In this document: one piece after another, positions 35,552 through 44,703 of the stretch
Numbering within the stretch: the stretch's first letter is position 1
Layout: each line of letters opens with the position of its first letter
Source: Candidatus Omnitrophota bacterium
GTDB lineage: Bacteria; Hinthialibacterota; Hinthialibacteria; OLB16
Assembly: GCA_020632575.1 (NCBI GenBank)
Contig: JACKFH010000002.1
Coordinates: 62,001-126,000, forward strand
Reading direction: 5' to 3'
DNA length: 64,000 bases
Notes under the pieces: model-generated
What the model saw: only the letters and a program-made list of their open reading frames with translations
Database searches by the model: none
What the model was told of the DNA's origin: nothing
Program-made: the position numbers and the translations under genes

Positions 35552-35959
35552 CTATTCCTCGCTATTGAAAATCATCTTGAGGACCCGGCGCATCGCTTTG
35601 CTGTTTTCAGGACGGTCGGTCACTTCCACGCCGAGGTCTTTTTTCAGGTGTTTGTTGTTGATTCGCTGGTGCTCGTCATGAGGCTCTTCCAACGCCCAGA
35701 CTTTGTCCGCTTTGGCGACAGCGAGAACCTCCTCCAATTCCTTGATCTTCGATGGAATCAATTCGCTCGAAATCATCAACACATCGAAGCGCATCCCTTT
35801 CTCGATCAAGGCGGGAATTTCATTTAAATTCTTCAATATCTCAACATGATCCGACTTGCGAAGGATCTTCTTGGCGAAATGGAGCCAGGGTTCATCCTTG
35901 CTCACCGCCAATATGTCATGCTGCGCCCCACTTCTTCTCTCGTCGCTCTGAGCGGTCAT
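35552..35959 (-). CDS. Degenerate receiver-like protein
   Basis: 135 aa. The alternating strand-helix pattern (DILAVSKDEPWLHFAKKIL, FDVLMISSELIP, KVWALEE) is that of a receiver, but the phospho-acceptor Asp is replaced (MISSE) and the acidic pair is missing, so phosphotransfer is unlikely. It may bind a partner as a pseudo-receiver. It lies upstream of the WecA-like gene by 48 bases on the same strand. Confidence in the fold is moderate. Confidence 0.6.
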   Translation of the reverse strand: MTAQSDERRSGAQHDILAVSKDEPWLHFAKKILRKSDHVEILKNLNEIPALIEKGMRFDVLMISSELIPSKIKELEEVLAVAKADKVWALEEPHDEHQRINNKHLKKDLGVEVTDRPENSKAMRRVLKMIFNSEE

Positions 35960-36124
35960 GGCCCGTTCAACACCCTCCTTTGAGATTCAGGAATCCTACG
36001 AATCTCTTCACCTTCGGTCAATGGTCTTTTCCAGAAACCCCAAGTTGGGCCCTCGGATTGAAAATGTCCCCGAATCCCGGCCATAATCCCCGCTCCAATT
36101 TTCTACCATGAGGTGTTTCCAGCC

Positions 36125-36856
36125 ATGAGTCAAAAAGTCGCCATTGTCACCGGGGGAACCCGCGGGATCGGTTTCGCCATCGTCCAAAGATTAGCCTCCG
36201 ATGGATACAAGGTCCGGTTCACGGGCCGAAGCCAGGAGAGCGTGGACAGGGCCCATGCGAAACTCGATGTGACGGCTCAAGGATCCGTTTGCGATATCTC
36301 CGACGAGGGGAGTGTGAACGCTTTTTTCGAAGAGGCGATCAAGGCGGAGGGGCGGATCGATGTCTTGGTCAACAACGCGGGCATCACTCGCGATGGACTC
36401 TTCCTTCGAATGAAACCCGACCAATGGGACGAGGTGATGAACACCAACCTTCGAGGGGTCTACCTCTGCTGCAAAGCGGTGGCTCGTCCGATGATGAAGA
36501 ATGAAGAGGGTGGACGGATCATCAATTTATCCTCGGTGGTTGGAGTCGGAGGAAACGCCGGTCAGGTCAATTACGCCGCCGCCAAGGCGGGAGTGCTGGG
36601 TTTAACCAAATCCTTGGCGAAGGAACTCGGATCGAGAAATATCTTGGTCAACTCCATCGCCCCGGGGTTTATCGAAACCGACATGACCGCGGAACTCGGC
36701 GAGCAGGTCAAAGAGACCGTCGAGAGGAGCGTCCCGCTCGGTCGAACCGGAAGAGCCGAGGAAGTGGCCGCCCTCTGCTCTTTTCTCGCCGGCCCGGATT
36801 CGAGCTACATCACCGGACAGACGATCCATGTGGATGGCGGAATGTTGATGGGATAA
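36125..36856 (+). CDS. fabG: 3-oxoacyl-ACP reductase (SDR family)
   Basis: 243 aa. Reduces 3-oxoacyl-ACP with NADPH in fatty acid elongation. The cofactor motif VTGGTRGIGFAIVQ, the NNAGITRDGLFLRM motif and the catalytic Ser-Tyr-Lys in NLSSVVG and YAAAKAG are all present, as is SIAPGFIETDMT. The match to FabG (rather than a general SDR) rests on the NAGITRD and PGFIETDMT motifs. AGGTG precedes ATG 36125; a GTG at 36113 is less likely. No other fab gene adjoins. Confidence 0.93.
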   Translation: MSQKVAIVTGGTRGIGFAIVQRLASDGYKVRFTGRSQESVDRAHAKLDVTAQGSVCDISDEGSVNAFFEEAIKAEGRIDVLVNNAGITRDGLFLRMKPDQWDEVMNTNLRGVYLCCKAVARPMMKNEEGGRIINLSSVVGVGGNAGQVNYAAAKAGVLGLTKSLAKELGSRNILVNSIAPGFIETDMTAELGEQVKETVERSVPLGRTGRAEEVAALCSFLAGPDSSYITGQTIHVDGGMLMG

Positions 36857-36884
36857 GGCCGCATCCCGTCTCCTGAACGAATCG

Positions 36885-38033
36885 TCATTCGGATTCGGAG
36901 GCCCCGCTCGCGGATTCGCCGGTCTCTTGCGCCGCCAAAGCCTCCTCGATCGCCGCCAAGGTTTCATCGATCTCGCGCAGCACCTGATCTTCGTTGCAAT
37001 TTCGGCGAGCCCGTTCCAGGTAAACCTTCGACTCCTCGAGTTGGCCGATTTCCCGGAGCCTTCCCGCGTAAAAGATGGAATAGCGCCAAACTTCCGGCTC
37101 GAGATCCACCGCTCGTTTGGCGTAGGAGATGATTTGATCCAAGTGCGAGGCGCTCTCCGACTGGTTGTCGATGACTTGGAGAATATTCGCCACCGCGAAA
37201 TGGTAGCGGGCGTTCTCCGGGTCCTTCTCGCTGGCTTCTTTGGCCGCCTTGAGGGCTTCATCGAATTTGCCCCGCATCAAAAGTTCTTGGGATTCGGTGT
37301 AGGCGATCACCGCCTCGGTCTTCGGAAGGTGAACATCCGGGGAAGCGGCGTAGATCTCCTCCAACGCCATCTCCGCCTGCTCGCGAAAATCCTTCGAAAC
37401 GGCCACTTGCTCCGAGACCGATTTTAGTTTCCCCATCCGCGTCAGCCCGGTCGCCATGTCCATCATCAAAAGTGCCATGTCCGCGTTCACTCGAGGATCG
37501 TTCTGATTCGCGTACTTTTCTTGACGCAATTGTTGGAGGCGTTTTCGGTAATCGAAGAAGTCCCTGGTCACCTCCTTCGCCTCGAAGGCTCTCTTCAACC
37601 AATATCCGGAGTTCTCATGGTCGAGGATTTCATCGTACAGCGCGACCGCGCGATTGTAGTTCTGCGATTGGAACTCGAGATCCGCGAGGTAGTAAGCCGC
37701 CTCCTGCCAATACAGGCCGACCCGATCGTCACGCGCGCGCAGATCCTCCTCATGGAGTTGGAAATCGCGCTCCCTCGCGATGTTGTAGGCGTTACGGTAG
37801 TTCAGTTCCGCGGCCTGCTCATCCCCGCTTTCGACACCGATTCGCCCTAGCAAGAGATAGGCGGGAACATAATCCGGTTTGATCGCGAGCGCCTTGCGAA
37901 GATAGGTTTTCGCGATCGTAAAATCCTTCCGGTTATAATTTTCCAAGCCTGTTTCGAAATGCTTGTCCGGATTCTCGCCACACCCCATTAGCCCCAGGGT
38001 CAGGAGAATTGGAAGACACTTTTTCCAACTCAT
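36885..38033 (-). CDS. TPR lipoprotein
   Basis: 382 aa from ATG 38033, which has GAGG upstream; the frame to 38078 adds 15 residues before the signal. The lipobox LTLGLMGCG gives an outer- or inner-membrane lipoprotein. TPR motifs follow from about residue 30 (HFETGLENYNRKDFTIAKTYLRKALAIKPDYVPAYLLLG is split over the first two) to about 350, and the end is Ala/Glu/Ser-rich. It probably scaffolds protein assembly in the envelope. Similar proteins occur in exopolysaccharide (PEP-CTERM) and pilus loci, but nothing adjacent proves the link. Confidence 0.85.
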   Translation of the reverse strand: MSWKKCLPILLTLGLMGCGENPDKHFETGLENYNRKDFTIAKTYLRKALAIKPDYVPAYLLLGRIGVESGDEQAAELNYRNAYNIARERDFQLHEEDLRARDDRVGLYWQEAAYYLADLEFQSQNYNRAVALYDEILDHENSGYWLKRAFEAKEVTRDFFDYRKRLQQLRQEKYANQNDPRVNADMALLMMDMATGLTRMGKLKSVSEQVAVSKDFREQAEMALEEIYAASPDVHLPKTEAVIAYTESQELLMRGKFDEALKAAKEASEKDPENARYHFAVANILQVIDNQSESASHLDQIISYAKRAVDLEPEVWRYSIFYAGRLREIGQLEESKVYLERARRNCNEDQVLREIDETLAAIEEALAAQETGESASGASESE

Positions 38034-38272
38034 CACGTCCTCTTTATCTGTTCGGAATTGTCCGAGGGTTCGTTGCAATATCTTTCATCGACATTGGCCA
38101 GGAGAATAGGGCCAAAGGGGTTCGATGAAAAGATTGTCTCTCTTCAATCAACGAACAGGGAATGCGCTAGTAATTCTCGAAAATCTCAATAAGATCCCCC
38201 GAAATGCGGATTCTTTTTTCTTCCGGAAAATTCAGATTCATTCCTATGAGTTGAGGAGTTGGGCGGTCCATC

Positions 38273-39799
38273 ATGCTTCTACGCACAGGCGATCTAATCA
38301 CCATCATCGTTTATTTCGTTTTCACGATGGGGATCGGGTTCTGGTTCATGAGACGGAACAAATCCACCGATGACTATTTCAAGGGTGGAGGCAAGATTCC
38401 CTTTTGGGCGGCGGGCATGTCCCTTCTCGCCACCGCCATCAGCTCGATCAGTTTTCTGGCTTACCCCGGAATCGCCTACGCGAGCGATTGGAGCCTGATC
38501 GTTCCCGGTTTGATGCTCCCATTCGCCGCGCTGATCGGCGCATTCGTCTTCGCCCCGTTTTACCGAGCCAGTCGATTCACCAGTGCGTACGAGTATCTGG
38601 AAGGACGATTCAGTCCGGGCGTTCGCATGTACGCGGTGGTGCTCTATCTCATCCAACAGGTCTGGCGTTTGGGCAGCGTCCTTTATCTCCTATCCATTCC
38701 GATCAAGTTGATGACCGGAGTGGAGCCTTTCTGGGTGATTTTGGTGGTTGGAATCTGCACCACCGTTTACTGTTTCGTTGGAGGACTGGAGGCGGTCATC
38801 TGGACCGACGTGGTTCAGACCTTTGTCCTTCTTTCCGGCGGACTCATCACGGTCCTGATTGTGTTCTTTACGCCGGGAGTGGGACCGGGGTTTGTTTTTG
38901 ACACCGCCATCGAGAATCACAAATTCAACATCACCGCGAACACCGATTTTACCTGGTTCACTGAGAAAACAATCTGGGTGCTGATATTATATGGATTGGT
39001 CCAGAACGTTCAGGAACATGTCAGTGATCAGATCAAAGTGCAGCGATATTGTTCGGTGAAGGATGAGACCGCCGCCAAACGCGCGGTCATGTTCAACGGC
39101 ATCCTCTGCATTCCGGTCTGGTTTCTTTTCATGTTTGTCGGCACCTGCCTTTACGCCTTCTACAAGGTCAAAGTCGATCCCACTGTCGCAGGAATCGAGA
39201 ATCCCGACGAGGTCTTCCCCCACTTCATCATTACCCAGATGCCGGTCGGATTGAGCGGCTTGGTTATCGCCGCGGTCATGGCGGCGGCGATGTCGACTCT
39301 GAGCTCCAGCATGAACTCGAGCGCGACGGTCCTAACCGTTGATATTGTCAAGCGCTACTTGGCTCCCAATCGGGACGATCATTACTACCTCAATATCGGG
39401 AAATTCATGACCGCATTGGGCGGGGTGCTGATGATCGTCACCGCGTTGGTTGTTTCGAAATACCTGAAAGAGGCGTTTCTCCCGATTAGTTTTTTCATCA
39501 CCTCCCTGACTTTCGGGGGACTCGGCGGGCTCTTCTGCATCGGCTTCTTCTCGACTCGCGCCAACGCTCGAGGGATAGCGATCGGTTTGGTCGCGACAGT
39601 CGCTGTGACCATTTATCTCGCGCTGAGCGATCGGCAGATCATGCCCGAGGGCTGGAATAGCCCCACTCACAATTTCATGATTGGGGTGTTCTCCAATTTT
39701 GTGGCCTTCTTTGTGGGGCTATTCGCGAGTCTGCTTTTTGCAAAGCCTCCCGAATCGAAAATCCGGAAAGCGACCTTCTGGACGCTCGAGAAGGAATAG
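38273..39799 (+). CDS. SSS-family sodium:solute symporter
   Basis: 508 aa, about 13 spans. The first segments (IIVYFVFTMGIGFWFMRRNKSTDDYFKGGG) and ISSISFLAYPGIAY, then CFVGGLEAVIWTDVVQTFVLL, match SGLT-type transporters. The sodium-site region MAAAMSTLSSSMNSSATV is well preserved. The substrate is unknown; related proteins often carry sugars or sialic acids. It stands alone, 240 bases after the divergent TPR lipoprotein gene. ATG 38273 is the likely start. Confidence 0.92.
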   Translation: MLLRTGDLITIIVYFVFTMGIGFWFMRRNKSTDDYFKGGGKIPFWAAGMSLLATAISSISFLAYPGIAYASDWSLIVPGLMLPFAALIGAFVFAPFYRASRFTSAYEYLEGRFSPGVRMYAVVLYLIQQVWRLGSVLYLLSIPIKLMTGVEPFWVILVVGICTTVYCFVGGLEAVIWTDVVQTFVLLSGGLITVLIVFFTPGVGPGFVFDTAIENHKFNITANTDFTWFTEKTIWVLILYGLVQNVQEHVSDQIKVQRYCSVKDETAAKRAVMFNGILCIPVWFLFMFVGTCLYAFYKVKVDPTVAGIENPDEVFPHFIITQMPVGLSGLVIAAVMAAAMSTLSSSMNSSATVLTVDIVKRYLAPNRDDHYYLNIGKFMTALGGVLMIVTALVVSKYLKEAFLPISFFITSLTFGGLGGLFCIGFFSTRANARGIAIGLVATVAVTIYLALSDRQIMPEGWNSPTHNFMIGVFSNFVAFFVGLFASLLFAKPPESKIRKATFWTLEKE

Positions 39800-40154
39800 G
39801 TCATCCGGGCTTTCGAATGACTTAGGGGAGATTTTTGTCGAGAATTGTCGAGAATTTTACGAAAATTTTTCTTGACTCCCGGCTCATAATACGCTTAAAG
39901 TATCCCTCATGATATTGAAGAGCCTCCATTGAGACTCGAATTGTAAGTGTTCGTTGTTCCCGTATTTTTGATTTCATTTTTAATAGAAGCAGGAGCCGAC
40001 ATGTCTTGATCCCGCGGGCCGGGACCAAGTTTTCTCCTGTTATCTTTTATTTGCGCTCCCGCACCGAGCGGGGATTGTTTCTCTTGATTGTTCCGTAAAA
40101 CCGGCTTTTGGAAAAAGTTGTTTCCAAGGCCAACACTTAAGAAGGAGTCTCAAA
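39800..40154 (+). promoter_or_regulatory. AT-rich leader region of the PEP-CTERM gene with repeats
   Basis: No gene is seen here. A 10-base unit TGTCGAGAAT is repeated in tandem at 39836-39855. A TTGACT at about 39875 has only a poor -10 candidate. A 7-bp dyad TTGGAAA/TTTCCAA (40108-40114 and 40121-40127) lies 28 bases upstream of the start codon, where it could be an operator or an mRNA hairpin. No sigma-54 element was found here. Confidence 0.4.
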
Positions 40155-40958
40155 ATGAAGTTTAACAGGTTCGTTGTGTTAATGTTGGCTGTTGGGTTCT
40201 TCCTCACTGCCGGCGTATCTCAGGCTGGCTTTCTTCCCACCGACCCATTAGGCGATGGGTTTTGGGATCAGGATTACCATTGGTGTCCCGATGCGCTTGG
40301 GGACCAGGCGGGTGGCTCGGCCTACGAGGTTTTTGGAATCGGTTGGGCCGTTGTGGGAGACTGGGCTTATGTTTGCGTCGAGACCAATTTTCCAGAAGGC
40401 GGTTTGGATGGTCGAGCCACACCAGGTGGCCCCACGGTCCATTTCTACCCGGGTGACCTCTATGTGCATGTCAATGGAACCTTCCAGAATCCAGGGACCG
40501 GCACCGTTTATGCTGTTGGTGGCCTCAATAATGGGCCATCTCAGGCGGGTGTCGCTTATCAAGGTGCGACCTTCGATACGGGTCTCTTCGAAGGTTACCC
40601 AACCGGAACACCCAGCGACGGGAACGATGGCGATGGCCAAAACGATTACCCGACAATTGTAAACGGCTGGGATGATCTTAACGAGAATTTCGGGGCCTAC
40701 CACCATGAAGCGGGTCCAACCCCTCATGGAGGATCTCACGCCTATTACTTTGCGTTTAACCACACCGTTTTCGTGGATGAAAGCAATGGTCAAACCCTCG
40801 GGACCGGCGCTTCCCTTCAGATCACTTGGGCGATGACTTGCGGAAACGATCTCGCTGAGTATATCGTCGAGCCGGAAATTCCGGAGCCGACAACAGTCGC
40901 CCTCGTCGGCGCTGGTGTCGCCGCGCTGGCCTCGCGGAGAAGGAAAAACATTCTCTAA
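40155..40958 (+). CDS. PEP-CTERM sorted surface protein
   Basis: 267 aa. A signal peptide (FVVLMLAVGFFLTAGVSQAG) and a C-terminal sorting signal: a PEPTTVALVG motif, a short hydrophobic segment and a basic end RRRK. PEP-CTERM proteins are cut and attached by exosortase in bacteria that make exopolysaccharide. The middle is Gly/Asp/Tyr-rich with a DGNDGDGQNDYP stretch that may bind calcium. AAGGAGTCTC before ATG supports the start. No exosortase or prsK/prsR gene is in the window, though surface polysaccharide genes occur at 7956-10227 and 34316. Confidence 0.88.
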   Translation: MKFNRFVVLMLAVGFFLTAGVSQAGFLPTDPLGDGFWDQDYHWCPDALGDQAGGSAYEVFGIGWAVVGDWAYVCVETNFPEGGLDGRATPGGPTVHFYPGDLYVHVNGTFQNPGTGTVYAVGGLNNGPSQAGVAYQGATFDTGLFEGYPTGTPSDGNDGDGQNDYPTIVNGWDDLNENFGAYHHEAGPTPHGGSHAYYFAFNHTVFVDESNGQTLGTGASLQITWAMTCGNDLAEYIVEPEIPEPTTVALVGAGVAALASRRRKNIL

Positions 40959-41189
40959 AACAGCCAAGAACAATAAACTCTCACTTTCCTGGAAGAAGCC
41001 GGTCCGAATGGGCTGGCTTCTTCTATGGAAGGCCCCAAATATCAATGTAAGGGAAATAGATTCAATGAGTTATGAATTGGATTGGTCCAAGTTGGACTGG
41101 CCCAATTTTTTATCACCAGAATTCGCACTCCTTGTTGATATCCATGTGAAAACCGGGCACTATAGCCTCTCCACTGATTGGATTTTGAA

Positions 41190-42812
41190 ATGGACTTGGC
41201 TATGGATTCTGAGGGGAATACACCGCTGGAGATTGAACTGAAGTACACCTCCGAGGATGTGGCTCCTCTTGAGCTCGTCTTGTCCAAGGAGGAACTCGCC
41301 GGATTCCACTTTCGAAAACTCCCCAAACAAAAAGTGATCGATCGGTACTACGACACGTCCGATCAGGATCTCCGTCAAAACGGACTCGCCCTTCGGATTC
41401 GACAGATCGGCCAAAAGATCCTGGCCACAGTTAAATCCTTGGGTGGCGCCGACCAGGGTCTCCATCGCCGGGAGGAAATTGAGATTGCGCTTCCTGAGGG
41501 CGCCGACCCCACACATATTGTCGATGGCCCGATCCACGACCGCATCGGGCCGCTTATCGGAAACAAATCTCTCTGCGAGATTTGCGAGATCAACCAGACC
41601 CGTCAACGAAGGATGCTTTCTCGCGACCATGAGGAATCGGTGGAACTCTCGATCGATGAAGTTAAGGTTTCCAGAGACGGCGTGACAAGAACCTTTTTTG
41701 AAATCGAATCCGAACTGCTCAAGGAGGGCAGGGAAGAGGACCTCCTGCTTCTCAAGAATTCATTCGATCAAATGGCGCTCACGCCTGTCGCTGATTCGAA
41801 ATTGGAAAGGGCCTTGTTACTGATGGGAGGAACCGGAAAAGAAAAAGGGACTTCCTCGGATCGAAAGAAGTTCGGTCTCGATGGCGATGACACCATTCGC
41901 CGGGGATTCTCTCGGATCCTTCGATTTTATTACCGCCGTTTCTTAAAATACGAAAAGGCGGTGCGGAAGGATAAGGATATTGAGGATCTTCACCGGATGC
42001 GGGTCGCCTCACGAAGGATCCGGGCGGTCATCTACCTCTTCCGCCCCCAACTCAGAGATTCGCGAGTCAAAGACCTCGATCGCGTGATGAGGCGCGCCAC
42101 GCAGCAACTCGGAGAGGTTCGCGATCTCGATGTCCTCCTCGAGAAACTGGCCCAATACGGAGAGGAGCAAAAGAAAGACGCCCAGTCGGATCTGGAGGTC
42201 TTAGCCAGTTTCTGGGCCCAACGTCGAGAGAAGACTCGCAAGGATTTGACTGACTATCTGGATGGTTCCAAGTTTCGAAAACTGAGGGAGGAGTTTCAGG
42301 CCTTTTTTAAATCGTTTCCTAAAGAATCGGGAGATATCTCTCAGACGGAATTCCATCCGGAAAAAAGAATCAGGCATGTGGTTCCATCCATGGTTTGGAA
42401 GGCCTACGAGGAGGTGCGCGGGTTCGAAACCGTCATCAAGGACGCTCCGAACGAAACCTTTCACGCCTTGCGCATCGAGGCAAAGCATCTTCGCTATGCC
42501 CTGGAGATGTTTTCCGAGGTTCTGGGGGAGGAAGCCGATGAACTCACAAATCGGGTCGTCGCTCTTCAAGAACATCTCGGGACCCTGCAGGATTCGGAAG
42601 TGACTGCCGAGCTCCTCAAAGCATTCCTCGACGATCCCGGGAAAAAGTGGAAGGGGCAGGTCACTCCCTCCGTTCAAAAGACGCTCAAGTCCTACCGCCG
42701 TCACCTCGAAAAGATTCAACGCCATCAAAAGTGGTCCTTCGATGAAGTCTGGGGTCCGGTCTCGGGCGAAGACTTTCGAAAGCGTCTTTCGGATATTCTT
42801 TCCCGCCTCTGA
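41190..42812 (+). CDS. CYTH-CHAD domain protein
   Basis: 540 aa. The N-terminal CYTH domain shows EIELKY (the ExExK phosphate-binding motif) and the later KLER-like region; it may be a triphosphatase or polyphosphate-acting domain. The CHAD domain (about 230-530) has its conserved His residues in DLHRMRVASRRIRAVIYLF and FHALRIEAKHLRYAL and a LQEHLGTLQDSEV motif. Together these bind or process polyphosphate. Start is uncertain (41190 or 41202) because no clear ribosome site precedes; a TTG at 41178 is possible. It is a single gene, with EamA-like downstream. Confidence 0.92.
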   Translation: MDLAMDSEGNTPLEIELKYTSEDVAPLELVLSKEELAGFHFRKLPKQKVIDRYYDTSDQDLRQNGLALRIRQIGQKILATVKSLGGADQGLHRREEIEIALPEGADPTHIVDGPIHDRIGPLIGNKSLCEICEINQTRQRRMLSRDHEESVELSIDEVKVSRDGVTRTFFEIESELLKEGREEDLLLLKNSFDQMALTPVADSKLERALLLMGGTGKEKGTSSDRKKFGLDGDDTIRRGFSRILRFYYRRFLKYEKAVRKDKDIEDLHRMRVASRRIRAVIYLFRPQLRDSRVKDLDRVMRRATQQLGEVRDLDVLLEKLAQYGEEQKKDAQSDLEVLASFWAQRREKTRKDLTDYLDGSKFRKLREEFQAFFKSFPKESGDISQTEFHPEKRIRHVVPSMVWKAYEEVRGFETVIKDAPNETFHALRIEAKHLRYALEMFSEVLGEEADELTNRVVALQEHLGTLQDSEVTAELLKAFLDDPGKKWKGQVTPSVQKTLKSYRRHLEKIQRHQKWSFDEVWGPVSGEDFRKRLSDILSRL

Positions 42813-42896
42813 AACGGCCGACCTCTCGCTCGGTTATCAAAGCTTCCCAAAACCGTTTAGCATAATCAGACCAAACCCATCAAAAGGACCCATCCC

Positions 42897-43322
42897 ATGT
42901 CTTGGATCTATTACGCGATGATCGCCGCCTGCGGAATGGCCACCGCGGATTTCTGTGTCAAACTCGCTTCCGACAAAGTCCCCACCAGCATCGGGCTGAT
43001 TTGCTATGGCGGCTGTTCCTTCCTTGCCGGGGTGACTTGGCTCCTCATTGAGAAGGCCAACGGCCAACTGCGCATCCCCGACCTCTCCGGATGGATTCCC
43101 GCCCTCGGAGTCGGCCTCGCTTTCACCGTGGTCACCATCTGCATGTACACCGCTTTTCGAATGGGCGCTCCCATTTCCATCGCTTCTCCCGCGATCCGGA
43201 TCACGGGCCTGACACTCGCGGCTCTGGCCGGCATCCTTTTTCTGCGGGAGCCGATCAACCTCCAGTTTGTTCTCGGAGGGGGTCTCGCAGTGGCAGGGAT
43301 TTATCTCTTGATGACACGCTAG
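42897..43322 (+). CDS. EamA/DMT-superfamily small transporter
   Basis: 141 aa, about half of a typical ten-span DMT protein, with five hydrophobic segments, including MSWIYYAMIAACGMATADF and GAPISIASPAIRITG. The C-terminal LREPINLQFVLGGGLAVAGIYLL is the EamA signature. Half-size members work as dimers. The substrate is unknown. Its TAG stop codon lies inside the left terminal repeat of the MITE-like element at 43319, so the insertion may have set or preserved its C-terminus. Confidence 0.85.
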   Translation: MSWIYYAMIAACGMATADFCVKLASDKVPTSIGLICYGGCSFLAGVTWLLIEKANGQLRIPDLSGWIPALGVGLAFTVVTICMYTAFRMGAPISIASPAIRITGLTLAALAGILFLREPINLQFVLGGGLAVAGIYLLMTR

Positions 43323-43459
43323 TGGATTGTCAATTTTTGCTCGGCGATCCCGCCGTGGGAGCGGCATCTTGCCGCGAAAACCAGTCCCCCTTCGGGGCAA
43401 GGGCGCCCGCCCACAGCATTCATCCCACAGTACACAATAAAATTTGACATTCCACTAGC
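43319..43459. mobile_element. MITE-like element with terminal inverted repeats
   Basis: The 20-base ends, starting CTAGTGGATTGTC at 43319-43338 and ending in the near-complement ...GACATTCCACTAG at 43440-43459, match with two mismatches. The 141-base unit has no open frame of note and holds a hairpin CGGCA-TCT-TGCCG (43362-43374) with a GGAG head, plus a CCCC...GGGG dyad. No transposase is present, so movement would need one elsewhere. Flanking target-site duplication is not clear (the outer CTAG is part of the repeat). It lies between two + strand genes and touches the upstream stop codon. Confidence 0.65.
43358..43375 (+). repeat. GGAG-headed REP-like hairpin inside MITE-like element
   Basis: GGAG (43358-43361) is followed by CGGCA-TCT-TGCCG. 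The layout matches the palindromes at 24440 and 49653. Confidence 0.45.
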
Positions 43460-43549
43460 CGCTTTCGACTTGGTCTTCCCATTTCCCGTTTCGTGCTAGG
43501 ATGTTCCCTGCGAATGAATCCATGTGATTTTAAAAGGAGTTTGTGGTCG

Positions 43550-44674
43550 ATGAAAAACTTTCAAATAGGTCTGCTGCTGTTGTCCGGGGTCTTTATCGCC
43601 TCCGCCCAATCCGCGCAAACGGAGAAGGACATCCTTTTCGATGGCTCGAACCTCGACTCCCTTGTCGCCGAATGGAAGGTCGAGGACCCGTATAACGAAC
43701 TTCGCGATTCCATTTGGTCGATCCATGATGGCGTTCTTCACGGAAAGGGCGGGATCTATGGTTGGCTTCGAAGCAAAAAGAGATACGGCGACTTCCTCCT
43801 CCATGCCGAGTACAAACTCCTCGACGAGAACTCGAACACGGGAATCTCGATCCGCTGCGATCCCTACACCCCCTATAGTCGCATGAACCCCAGCCGAACC
43901 GGGTATGAAGTGCAGCTCATCCATGGCGATGAGAACCTCAACGAGCACGGCCCTTTCTCCCTGTACCGTTATGTCGCTCCCTCCGTGTACTCCCCCAATC
44001 CCATTGGCGAATGGCATACGATCGAAATCCGCTGCGAGGGGCCGGTCATCCAAGTCACGCACAATGGCGATAAGGTCCTCGAATTCGACCAGAGCAAAGA
44101 CCCGACGCTCAAGGATATCCCTCTTTATGGGTATGTCGGATTGCAGACACACGGCGGCGGGGAGGCCGAATTTCGAAATGTTTGGATTCAGAGTTTATCG
44201 GACAAGATTCCACCCGCCCCGGAAAATCCCTTTCAAGGACTCACGATCAATTTCAGCGAATTAAAGAATCTTGGCGGCGATTGGAAACTTAAAGCGGATC
44301 CCAAGCAGGAAGGGGCGTCGGACGGGTGGGACAATCCCCGGTTCGACGATACCGATTGGGGGTCCGCGAAGACCGGTAAAGAGGTCACCGCCCCCGCTTG
44401 GTTTCGGACCCAATTCGAAATTGGCCCCGTAAACCCCAAGGCGGATGTTTACCTCTACTTCGCCTCCGCGAGAGGAAAGGCTCACGTCTATTTGAACGGA
44501 CGCGAACTCGGCTTATATGACCCAACCCTGGAAGGAGAGAATCAGCGTTTCGGCTTCCGCGCGGATCGCTACCTGGACGAGGGGACGAATACCGTCGCGG
44601 TATCCCTGGAGGGGGACAACGACGGCAAGGCCAGCCTCGGCGAAGCGATTCTATTGATCGAGAAGAACCCCTGA
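43550..44674 (+). CDS. Secreted DUF1080-type protein with C-terminal sugar-binding-like domain
   Basis: 374 aa from ATG 43550, with AAAAGGAG upstream. A signal peptide ends near SAQSAQ. The 3-keto-disaccharide hydrolase (DUF1080) domain begins ILFDGSNLDSL and has the strand-rich GISIRCDPYTPYSR region, then YGYVGLQTHGGGEAEFRNVWI near its end. The last 130 residues, with GGDWKLKADP...WFRTQFEI and AHVYLNGRELGLYD, resemble a beta-sandwich sugar-binding domain as in beta-galactosidases. It probably acts on glycans outside the cell. No other glycoside hydrolase adjoins it. Confidence 0.85.
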   Translation: MKNFQIGLLLLSGVFIASAQSAQTEKDILFDGSNLDSLVAEWKVEDPYNELRDSIWSIHDGVLHGKGGIYGWLRSKKRYGDFLLHAEYKLLDENSNTGISIRCDPYTPYSRMNPSRTGYEVQLIHGDENLNEHGPFSLYRYVAPSVYSPNPIGEWHTIEIRCEGPVIQVTHNGDKVLEFDQSKDPTLKDIPLYGYVGLQTHGGGEAEFRNVWIQSLSDKIPPAPENPFQGLTINFSELKNLGGDWKLKADPKQEGASDGWDNPRFDDTDWGSAKTGKEVTAPAWFRTQFEIGPVNPKADVYLYFASARGKAHVYLNGRELGLYDPTLEGENQRFGFRADRYLDEGTNTVAVSLEGDNDGKASLGEAILLIEKNP

Positions 44675-44703
44675 CCGAAATTGCGACCGATCCAACCTAA
44701 AGG

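Noticed and set aside
39873..39902. Sigma-70 promoter TTGACT...TAAAGT before the PEP-CTERM gene
   Set aside because: Spacing is 18 and the -10 is poor; too weak to annotate as a separate feature.
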